A program made the translations under genes and the position numbers. Below, one piece after another: positions 1 to 6,030 of a DNA stretch of 6,874 nt; the stretch's first letter is position 1, and each line of letters starts with the position of its first letter. The stretch spans positions 71,484-78,357 of the forward strand of contig DLGO01000124.1 in assembly GCA_002482725.1 (NCBI GenBank). The letters are read 5' to 3'. The stretch is from Bacteroidetes bacterium UBA7692. Lineage in GTDB: Bacteria; Bacteroidota; Bacteroidia; Chitinophagales; LD1. The notes under the pieces are model-generated. The model was not told the origin of the DNA, did not search any database, and was given only the letters and a program-made list of their open reading frames with translations.

Positions 1-30
1 CAACCACCGCCACTTTTTTGGGTGGTGGTG
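1..30. repeat. GC-rich imperfect hairpin at left edge
   Basis: Positions 1-11 can pair with 21-30 (CAACCACCGCC against GGTGGTGGTG) with one bulged A and one G-T wobble, around a loop containing a run of six T. No T-tract follows on the + strand, so it is not a classical + strand terminator. On the minus strand the sequence that would follow it is outside the window. A second short stem, TGCGG at 29-33 with CCGCA at 42-46, lies right beside it. The role is unknown; it could be a terminator of a gene to the left or part of the repeat array. Confidence 0.5.
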
Positions 31-181
31 CGGTATAAAACCCGCAAAAATATCGATGTTTTTACCGAAAGGAAAGGATCTGAAAGTGTTGAAGGTAAAT
101 GGTTTGACTACTTGAAAGTACCGCAAGAAATAGGTGTCCCACCTTGAAAAGCACGATTTCCGCCACCCACCGCCATTTTTT
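4..181. repeat. Diverged older unit of the intergenic repeat array
   Basis: CCACCGCCACTTTTTT at 4-19 recurs as CCACCGCCATTTTTT at 167-181, 163 bp apart. Between them, 54-107 resembles the inner part of the two better-preserved units to the right: a GATG..TTTTTACC start, then AAAGTGTTG at 83-91, then GGTAAATGG, matching AAAGTATTG at 260-268 and AAAGTGTTG at 414-422. This copy has lost the CCCTCA ending of the motif. A 5-bp perfect stem, AGGTG at 132-136 with CACCT at 140-144, lies inside. I read this as a decayed third unit; the alignment was made by eye and is less certain than that of the other two. Confidence 0.45.
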
Positions 182-200
182 AACATATCGGATGGGCAAG

Positions 201-495
201 CGGAAGATGTTGTTTACCCTCAGAAGCGAATGAATTTTTACCCTCACAGGGATATGCCGAAAGTATTGGTAGGTGATATTATGCAGCGGTTAGGCGTGTG
301 AAAAACACCCTCAGAATGCAGGTTTATTTTTACCCTCAGAGAAGCCTTTAGCCGTCGGAAGCGTTTTTTACCCTCATATGCGGATGAATTTTTACCCTCA
401 TGGGTATATGCTTAAAGTGTTGGTAGGTAATGGTATGCGGCTGGGTGAAAGGTGAAAAACACCCTCAGAATGGTAGCGCAATTTTTACCCTCAGA
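201..495. repeat. Two adjacent ~154-bp degenerate units with eight TTTTTACCCTCA-like motifs
   Basis: The motif T(3-5)ACCCTCA, or its variant ACACCCTCA, occurs at 213-222, 235-246, 306-313, 327-338, 365-376, 389-400, 460-467 and 482-493. The first four form one unit beginning CGGAAG at 201. The last four form a second unit beginning CGGAAG at 356. Equivalent motifs are 154-155 bp apart, and spacer sequence is also conserved (AAAGTRTTGGTAGGT near 260 and 414; GTGAAAAACACCCTCAGAAT near 298 and 452). On the opposite strand the motif reads TGAGGGTAAAAA. Several subterminal copies of a short repeat are typical of IS21-family ends, so this may be remnant insertion-sequence ends. A protein-binding array or simple tandem duplication is also possible. 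Confidence 0.8.
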
Positions 496-578
496 ATTCC
501 GGGTAAGGGGCGGACCGCGCTGGTAACATATAAGTGCAATAAATGATGCCTAAAAGCAATTGTAACATTTATGTAAAA

Positions 579-603
579 CTTATTTAGACTTATTCTAAAT
601 AAG
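579..603. promoter_or_regulatory. Perfect 10-bp inverted repeat, candidate operator
   Basis: CTTATTTAGA (579-588) and TCTAAATAAG (594-603) are exact reverse complements separated by the five bases CTTAT. The repeat ends 11 bp before the -7 element at 615-622 and covers the region where the -33 contact of a Bacteroidota promoter would lie, so a bound protein would block RNA polymerase. Symmetry of this size fits a dimeric repressor. Since the downstream genes look like haem uptake genes, an iron- or haem-responsive regulator such as a Fur-family protein is the natural candidate. That identity is inference; I do not match it to a known consensus. Confidence 0.6.
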
Positions 604-614
604 GAAAGGAAAGA

Positions 615-622
615 TACATTTG
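615..622 (+). promoter_or_regulatory. Bacteroidota-type -7 promoter element of the haem-uptake cluster
   Basis: TACATTTG matches the Bacteroidota primary sigma consensus TAnnTTTG exactly and lies 19 bp before the start codon at 642. It implies transcription starting near 627-630 and a very short leader. No clear TTG is visible at the usual -33 distance; that region is occupied by the inverted repeat at 579-603. There is no Shine-Dalgarno sequence ahead of the ATG, which is common in this phylum. Confidence 0.6.
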
Positions 623-641
623 CAGCCACAATTAAAGATTA

Positions 642-1913
642 ATGAAAAAAATAACTACACTCTCTTTTCTATTCCTATCTGCTTTTTCGGGGTTAAAGGC
701 CCAGGCAGTAAAAGATTCGGTGATAACCGGAGCAAACTACGCTAACCAGATATGGTATAGCTTTAAAAACGGCGAACAAGGCACACAGCCAAAAGATAAC
801 TGGGACCTTGCATTTGAGGTTACGGGAATTTCAAGCTCGATACTGGCCAATACTCAAAAAGGACTGACTGTATACCAAACACCTTATGCTACCTCCTCTT
901 GGGCTAATATAGATACTACAGGAGCTGCTGCCAGCTGGCCAAAGCTGCACAACTCGGAAGAGAGCTGGAGTGCCGGTGCGCTTAACACTGCTCCTGATGG
1001 TAATACAGACCTGGGCTGGGGTGATTATGACGTGAATACACATGTAATAACAGGTGACAGCATATTTCTGGTGAAACTGGCAAGCGGAAGCTGGAAAAAA
1101 CTTAAAATAGATGCGCTTTCGGGCGGTACTTACCAGTTTACATGGGCAAATGTGGATGGCAGCGACTCTACTACGGCATCTGTAGCAAAAAGCGGCTATA
1201 CAGGCAAAAACTTTGCTTACTACTCGTTGGAAACAAAAGCTGCGCTTGACCGCGAGCCGGCCACAACGGCATGGGATGTGACCGTTACTAAATTCTACGG
1301 CCTTACACCATCACAAGGTGGCCCTGTACTTTACTCACTTACAGGAGTTTTGCAGAACAAAAAAGTAAAAGCATTTAAAGCATATCCTGTAGTAGATACC
1401 ACTACTGCATTTGATACTACGGCCTTTACAACAAGGATAAACACGCTTGGCGCTGACTGGAAAACATTCAACAACGGCACTTTTGCCTACGAAATTGCTG
1501 ACTCAACAGTATACTTCCTGAAAGTAGCAAATGGCGATATCTGGAAAGTGATATTCACAGGTTTCAGTGGTAGCAGCGCAGGTAAATACCTGTTCACCAA
1601 AGAGCTGGTTCAGGAAGCAACCATCCCTACAACACCTACAGGTATAGCTGATGCACAGTTTAAAACACTGGGCATGTACCCTAACCCCGCCAAAGGCCAA
1701 TTCAGCCTGGTGTACAACTACAACGGCAGCGAACTGAACAATACCACAGTAAATATTTTTGACCTGACAGGAAGGATAGTAGCTGAGCAAACTATAGCCG
1801 TACAACAAGGCATCAACCAGAATGCGGTTGACATATCTGCACTACAGCCGGGTATATACATGGTAGCCCTGCCAGCGTTCGGAGGCAAAGCACAACGACT
1901 AATTATCCAATAA
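642..1913 (+). CDS. HmuY-like secreted haem-binding protein with T9SS type A sorting domain
   Basis: Predicted 423-residue exported protein. Residues 1-20 form a signal peptide (MKK, hydrophobic core, cleavage probably after LKA at residue 20). The body has HmuY-family hallmarks: WDLAF at 54-58, a second WD motif in AWDVTVTKF at 210-218, and a LTGVLQN segment near 233-239. HmuY proteins bind haem at the cell surface and hand it to a TonB-dependent receptor. Residues 345-423 are a type A T9SS C-terminal sorting domain (MYPNP, then NIFDLTGR, then GIYMV and a final RLIIQ), so the protein should cross the outer membrane by T9SS and be released or anchored. Only two histidines occur, H103 and H134. 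It is first in the cluster, 11 bp before the receptor gene. The family call comes from motif recognition; haem as the ligand is inferred. Confidence 0.75.
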   Translation: MKKITTLSFLFLSAFSGLKAQAVKDSVITGANYANQIWYSFKNGEQGTQPKDNWDLAFEVTGISSSILANTQKGLTVYQTPYATSSWANIDTTGAAASWPKLHNSEESWSAGALNTAPDGNTDLGWGDYDVNTHVITGDSIFLVKLASGSWKKLKIDALSGGTYQFTWANVDGSDSTTASVAKSGYTGKNFAYYSLETKAALDREPATTAWDVTVTKFYGLTPSQGGPVLYSLTGVLQNKKVKAFKAYPVVDTTTAFDTTAFTTRINTLGADWKTFNNGTFAYEIADSTVYFLKVANGDIWKVIFTGFSGSSAGKYLFTKELVQEATIPTTPTGIADAQFKTLGMYPNPAKGQFSLVYNYNGSELNNTTVNIFDLTGRIVAEQTIAVQQGINQNAVDISALQPGIYMVALPAFGGKAQRLIIQ

Positions 1914-1924
1914 CTTTTTACGCA

Positions 1925-4189
1925 ATGGGCACGAGTAAAATCGGAGTCAGTTTTTTTGGTTTGATTTTAAGCACAAGCGCGCTGTTGTTATGTAATGTAG
2001 CAACAGCGCAATTTGCGTTGAAAGTGGTAGATGCCAAAAGCAATGCTGCCATAGAGGACGTGCTATGCATAGCGCAGCACACTGCTACCAAAAAGGAAAG
2101 CATAGTGATGTCGGATGCGCGAGGCCTGGCACACATACCGCTGAAAGGCAGGTGTACGCTGACAGTTAAGAAGCTCGGGTTCAAAACGTACTATGCTGAA
2201 ATGGAACCCGGCAATACGCTGGAGGTAAAAATGGAGCAGGATGAAATAGACCTGAAGGACATAGTGGTAACCGGGCAGTATGCTACTACTACCAGGCAGT
2301 CGAGCATAAACACCATAAAAATAATAGACCGCAAGAAGCTGGATGAAATGGGTGCCAATAACCTGAGAGATGCGCTGACAAACCAGTTGAATGTAAGGAT
2401 ATCGCAAGACAATGTGCTTGGCTCCAGTGCCAGCATCAATGGTATATCGGGCCAGAATATAAAAATACTGGTTGATGGCGTGCCTGTGATAGGCCGCACC
2501 AATGGCAATGTAGACCTGACCCAAATGAACCTGAGCAATGTAGAGCGCATAGAGATAGTAGAAGGGCCGATGTCGGTGATATACGGAAGCGATGCGCTGG
2601 GCGGTGTAATAAACCTGATAAGCAAGCGGAAAGTAAAAGAGGAATTTAACTACGTAGCCAATGGCTACTACGAAAGCAACGGCACATATAACGCGGATGG
2701 CAGGTTTGCCTTTAAGCACAAAAACGTAGAAATGAATTTGAGCGGAGGAAGAAATTTCTTTGGCGGCTATTCGGAAAACTACGACTGGCAGAAGCGCACG
2801 ATGCAATGGAAGCCGCGTACACAGCTGTTTACAGATAACAGTATCAGCTTCAAGATAAAGCAATCGAATCATACCCTGTTCGGTAATTTTTTTGACGAGA
2901 AAATAATAAACCGTGGAGCACCAACAGTAACACCATACTCGGCGTATGGGTTTGATGAGGTGTACCATACAATACGCTGGGGTGTAGGCGGGCAATCGGA
3001 TATATTCCTGAAGGGATCGAATCAATTGCAGTTCATTAATTCGTATTCACACTTTACCAGGATAAAGAATACCTACCGAAAAAACCTGGTTGACGGAGTG
3101 AGCGATATAACTACCGCAGCAACGGACCAGGACACAAGTAAGTTTCAGTTGCTGATGTTTCGCGGGGTATGGACCAATACCAAATTTAAAAAACTACAGC
3201 ACCAGGCCGGCTACGACTTCAACATAGAAACGGGAAGCGGCGAGCGGATGGAAAACAACAAGCAAATAATACAGGACTATGCACTGTTCTATACCATACA
3301 ATATACTCCGATAGAAAAAATAACCATGAAGGCAGGCGTACGCGGCGCTTATAACTCCAGATACGGAACCCCTGTGGTGCCAAGCTTTAACCTGAAGTAT
3401 GCCATCAATAAAAAAATAGCCTTGCGTGCCAGCTATGCTATGGGCTACAGGGCACCATCGCTGAAAGAGCTGAGCCTGTTTTTTGTAGATATAAACCACA
3501 ACATAAAAGGCAACAATGACCTGAAGGCGGAACGTTCGCACAATGCACAACTGGAACTAAGCTATGAGCCGACAGTAAAGGACATAAAGTTTGGTTTAAA
3601 ATCGACAGTATTCTTTAACCACCTGTACAATATGATATCGCTGGCACTTCTGGATCCTGCCCAGCAGCTATACACTTATATAAACGTCGATAAGTTTCAG
3701 TCGACCGGAGTAAACCTGAACACCAGCCTGAACCATAAGTATGTGGAGTTCCAACTGGGTTACTCCTATACAGGCAGGTACAACCAACTATCGGAAACGG
3801 CCAAGGTGCCGCACTTCAACTGGGCGAGTGAGGTGTCGTCTTCGGTATCGGTAAACATACCAAAGATAAATACGAGCATAGCGATGTTTTATAAGTTCAA
3901 TGGCATGATACCAGGCTATGCGCTGGATGCACAGGAGAGGCCGTACCAGACAGCCATACAGAGCTACTCTATGCTGGATGCATCGGTGACTGTAAGGATA
4001 TGGAAAAGCAGGTTTGCCATAAGTGGCGGAGCAAAGAACCTGCTGAATGTAAAGAACATCAACTACAACGTAGCTGCGGGTACAGCCCATAGCGGTGGCA
4101 GCAACTCCATGTCGATAGGCATGGGCATTACCGGATTTGCATCAATTAAAATCAACCTGACAAATGACTTTGGCAAAAAGCATGAGTGA
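1925..4189 (+). CDS. TonB-dependent outer-membrane receptor, HmuR/haem-receptor type
   Basis: A 754-residue outer-membrane transporter, driven by TonB, that imports a bound ligand into the periplasm. The order of parts is: signal peptide (cleavage probably after ATA at 28), carboxypeptidase-D regulatory-like domain (about 30-103) as in SusC-type receptors, TonB-box-like DIVVTG (112-117), plug (about 125-235, with VEGPMSVIYGSDALGGVIN at 212-230), and a 22-strand-type barrel (about 240-749). A YRAP motif (508-511), H525 and NNDL (530-533) match the FRAP/NPNL pair with an intervening histidine known from haem receptors such as HemR and HmuR. It lies between two HmuY-like genes, which fits the HmuY-HmuR partnership. 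The barrel seems to end at F749, leaving a short GKKHE tail where the frame overlaps the next gene. The receptor family is certain; haem specificity is likely but unproven. Confidence 0.85.
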   Translation: MGTSKIGVSFFGLILSTSALLLCNVATAQFALKVVDAKSNAAIEDVLCIAQHTATKKESIVMSDARGLAHIPLKGRCTLTVKKLGFKTYYAEMEPGNTLEVKMEQDEIDLKDIVVTGQYATTTRQSSINTIKIIDRKKLDEMGANNLRDALTNQLNVRISQDNVLGSSASINGISGQNIKILVDGVPVIGRTNGNVDLTQMNLSNVERIEIVEGPMSVIYGSDALGGVINLISKRKVKEEFNYVANGYYESNGTYNADGRFAFKHKNVEMNLSGGRNFFGGYSENYDWQKRTMQWKPRTQLFTDNSISFKIKQSNHTLFGNFFDEKIINRGAPTVTPYSAYGFDEVYHTIRWGVGGQSDIFLKGSNQLQFINSYSHFTRIKNTYRKNLVDGVSDITTAATDQDTSKFQLLMFRGVWTNTKFKKLQHQAGYDFNIETGSGERMENNKQIIQDYALFYTIQYTPIEKITMKAGVRGAYNSRYGTPVVPSFNLKYAINKKIALRASYAMGYRAPSLKELSLFFVDINHNIKGNNDLKAERSHNAQLELSYEPTVKDIKFGLKSTVFFNHLYNMISLALLDPAQQLYTYINVDKFQSTGVNLNTSLNHKYVEFQLGYSYTGRYNQLSETAKVPHFNWASEVSSSVSVNIPKINTSIAMFYKFNGMIPGYALDAQERPYQTAIQSYSMLDASVTVRIWKSRFAISGGAKNLLNVKNINYNVAAGTAHSGGSNSMSIGMGITGFASIKINLTNDFGKKHE

Positions 4190-5198
4190 TAATATAAAAT
4201 CATTGATAGTACGCTGGCTGATTGCCATTGTGCTGCTGCTAAGCCTGCTGGGTTTGCTGACCCTGAGCTCGTGCCAGAAAGAAGAGCCACTATGGAAATT
4301 GCCACCACCGGGAGATGAGGAAATAACCCAGATAGCTATGGGTGAAACTTATGATAACACCGTGTTCTATAAGTTCATCACCAATACGTTCATCACCGCC
4401 AACATCAATACATTCCACCTGGCATTTGAATCTGCTGCAAATGGATACAGGATAAAAATAAATGGTGGCAGAAATGTACAGGTATATAATACAGGCAGTA
4501 CAGATTTTGGCGCTGTGCTAAGCCCTGCCACCGGTGATGCCTGGCAGGAAGATATGCCCAGCGGCAACATGGACTCCACCGCTGTGGGGGTATGGCTGGA
4601 CACAGTGAGCGGGCAATCGAAACGTGAAGTGTATGTGGTATCACTGGGCCTAAACTCTGCAGTGAAGTATAAAAAATTTCAATTGCTGGCGGTGGATGAT
4701 ACTTCGTATACAGTAAAGTATGCGAACCCGGATAACAGCGAAGAGAAACAGGTGACTTTCAGGAAAAGCACTATGGCAAGCTTTACCTATTTTGATTTTA
4801 TAACCTGTGCTACTGTAACATACGAGCCGCCTGCTGTAGCTTACGACATAGTATTTACCAAGTACAAGCACATATTCAACGAAAATGGTGAGGTAATACC
4901 CTACCTGGTAAATGGGGCCTTGCTCAATCCGGTAAATACTACTGCTGTGGAATTGGATTCTGCAATTTTTACCCAATTGAAGTATGAACGGATAGCGGGT
5001 TTAAATTTTAGCAAGGCGGCCAATACGATTGGCTATTTGTGGAAGACATTTGACCTGGAAGCAAATAAGTATTCGATAGAGCCAAACTGCTATGTGGTAA
5101 AGGATGCGGAAGGGTCGTATTGGAAAATGGAGTTCCTTGATTTTTATAATGATGCGGGTATAAAAGGTTACCCGAAGTTCAGGTACCAAAGATTGTAA
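4182..5198 (+). CDS. HmuY-like surface lipoprotein
   Basis: Predicted 338-residue lipoprotein. I prefer the ATG at 4182, which gives an 8-bp overlap with the receptor gene, typical of translational coupling; an in-frame ATG at 4164 would add six residues. A hydrophobic signal sequence ends in a lipobox, LSSC, with the acylated cysteine at residue 31. The residues after it, QKEE, match the lipoprotein export signal described in Bacteroidota (lysine followed by acidic residues), so the protein is probably exposed at the surface. HmuY-type features are HLAFE (79-83, equivalent to WDLAFE of the upstream paralogue), AYDIVFTKY (220-228), LVNGALLNP (242-250) and a C-terminal YWKMEFLDFY segment. It is a diverged paralogue of the protein encoded at 642 but has no T9SS domain. 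The likely role is capturing haem or a related ligand for the receptor. Met125 and Met130 fall near where the paralogue has H103. Confidence 0.72.
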   Translation: MSDNIKSLIVRWLIAIVLLLSLLGLLTLSSCQKEEPLWKLPPPGDEEITQIAMGETYDNTVFYKFITNTFITANINTFHLAFESAANGYRIKINGGRNVQVYNTGSTDFGAVLSPATGDAWQEDMPSGNMDSTAVGVWLDTVSGQSKREVYVVSLGLNSAVKYKKFQLLAVDDTSYTVKYANPDNSEEKQVTFRKSTMASFTYFDFITCATVTYEPPAVAYDIVFTKYKHIFNENGEVIPYLVNGALLNPVNTTAVELDSAIFTQLKYERIAGLNFSKAANTIGYLWKTFDLEANKYSIEPNCYVVKDAEGSYWKMEFLDFYNDAGIKGYPKFRYQRL

Positions 5199-5222
5199 CA
5201 AAGAGCAAAAAGATATAAGTGC

Positions 5223-5918
5223 ATGAGTAAAAACAAGACCATTCTGCTTGTTGAGGATGAAGAGAATATAGCATACGTGATAAAGGTGAACCTGGAAGCG
5301 GAGGGTTATGATGTAGTGCACAGTGAAACAGGTAGCGCGGCATTGAAGGAACTGGAGGCCAACGTGTATGACCTGCTGTTGCTGGATGTGATGCTGCCCG
5401 ACTTTGACGGATACCATGTGTGCAGGCAGTTTCGGGAAAAGGATAACCTGACACCTGTGATATTTGTATCAGCATCGGGCGATACTAATTCAAGGTTAAA
5501 AGGATTGAGGATAGGAGCAGATGATTATATCACTAAACCATTTAACCTGGATGAGTTGTTGCTGAAAATAGAGCGGCTGATATTTAAGAATAACGCCCGT
5601 TCTAAACACGAAGTGGTGTACTTCGGCAATTGCTGGATAGACTTTACGGCATACGAAGCAAAGGGGGCGCAAGGCAGCAGGGTAAAAATGACCAAGCTGG
5701 AATTTGACCTGGCCAGGCTACTGATAGACAATGAGAACCAGGCTATGAGCCGTGAGGCGTTGTATGACAAAGTGTGGGGGTACGATGGCGACAACAGGCC
5801 GAACTCCAGGACATTGGATAACTTTATAGTATTTCTGCGCAGGTACTTTGAGCATGACCCGGCCCAACCCAAGCACTTCCTTTCGGTGAGGAGCGTAGGT
5901 TATAAATTTAAGAGATAG
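5223..5918 (+). CDS. OmpR/PhoB-family two-component response regulator
   Basis: A 231-residue cytoplasmic DNA-binding regulator. The receiver domain (about 5-118) is complete: acidic pair E11/D12, phospho-acceptor D55 in LLLLDVMLP, S83, and K105 followed by proline in the YITKPF loop. The winged-helix output domain (about 132-231) has a recognition-helix region around SRTLDNFIVFLRRYF (194-208) and the typical ending SVRSVGYKFKR. Phosphorylation by a sensor kinase would switch it to bind promoter DNA. No kinase gene is next to it, so it is an orphan within this window. It begins 24 bp after the HmuY-like lipoprotein gene with no terminator or clear promoter between them, so it may be the last gene of that operon. 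Whether it controls haem uptake or is only a neighbour cannot be told from sequence. Confidence 0.92.
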   Translation: MSKNKTILLVEDEENIAYVIKVNLEAEGYDVVHSETGSAALKELEANVYDLLLLDVMLPDFDGYHVCRQFREKDNLTPVIFVSASGDTNSRLKGLRIGADDYITKPFNLDELLLKIERLIFKNNARSKHEVVYFGNCWIDFTAYEAKGAQGSRVKMTKLEFDLARLLIDNENQAMSREALYDKVWGYDGDNRPNSRTLDNFIVFLRRYFEHDPAQPKHFLSVRSVGYKFKR

Positions 5919-5976
5919 TATGGTGTGGTATGCATCTGTTGGTGCAAATGTTCAGTCTGCATGAGGTAGGAATGTT

Positions 5977-5997
5977 TGCCAAACAGAAACTTTGGCA
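5977..5997. repeat. 7-bp perfect inverted repeat between regulator and secreted-protein genes
   Basis: TGCCAAA (5977-5983) and TTTGGCA (5991-5997) are exact reverse complements around a 7-base spacer, in the 112-bp gap between the response regulator and the next gene. No T-run follows, so a classical terminator is unlikely. AATGTTTG at 5971-5978 and AAACTTTG at 5987-5994 each differ by one base from TAnnTTTG and overlap the repeat, so it could be an operator at the promoter of the downstream gene. Seven paired bases could also arise by chance. Confidence 0.35.
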
Positions 5998-6030
5998 TAG
6001 ATTCATACATTCAGATATTACCGCTGTACA

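Larger units (their letters stand above)
1..641. other. Gene-free left region: repeat array followed by promoter region
   Basis: No open frame here has a plausible protein. The longest, on the minus strand at about 62-247, reads through the repeats and resembles no family I recognise. The stretch from 1 to about 500 is dominated by hairpins and degenerate direct repeats described in separate entries. From about 500 to 520 there is a short GC-rich patch, after which composition turns AT-rich up to the start codon at 642, as expected for a promoter region. Whatever gene lies to the left is outside the window. Confidence 0.8.

Noticed and set aside
62..247. Minus-strand 61-codon open frame in the repeat region
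   Set aside because: It reads through the degenerate repeats, has no recognisable domain and no promoter, and the equivalent stretches of the other unit do not keep the frame open.
201..495. CRISPR array
   Set aside because: The repeated motif is only about 12 bp, units are degenerate, spacing alternates between short and long, and spacers are themselves similar between units; no cas genes are present.
201..495. Plasmid replication origin with iterons
   Set aside because: The motif is shorter than usual iterons, spacing is irregular, and no replication initiator gene is nearby; chromosomal gene content surrounds it.
528..538. ATATAAGTGCA repeated at 5213-5223, just before the response regulator start
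   Set aside because: A repeated 11-mer is expected by chance several times in a window of this size, and the two copies sit in different contexts.
2063..3025. Minus-strand 320-codon open frame inside the receptor gene
   Set aside because: It lies entirely antisense to a clear TonB receptor; its composition (many Tyr, Ile, Val and His runs) is that of a shadow frame and it matches no family.
5199..5222. Terminator or promoter between the lipoprotein and regulator genes
   Set aside because: No stem followed by T residues and no TAnnTTTG-like element is visible in the 24-bp gap.
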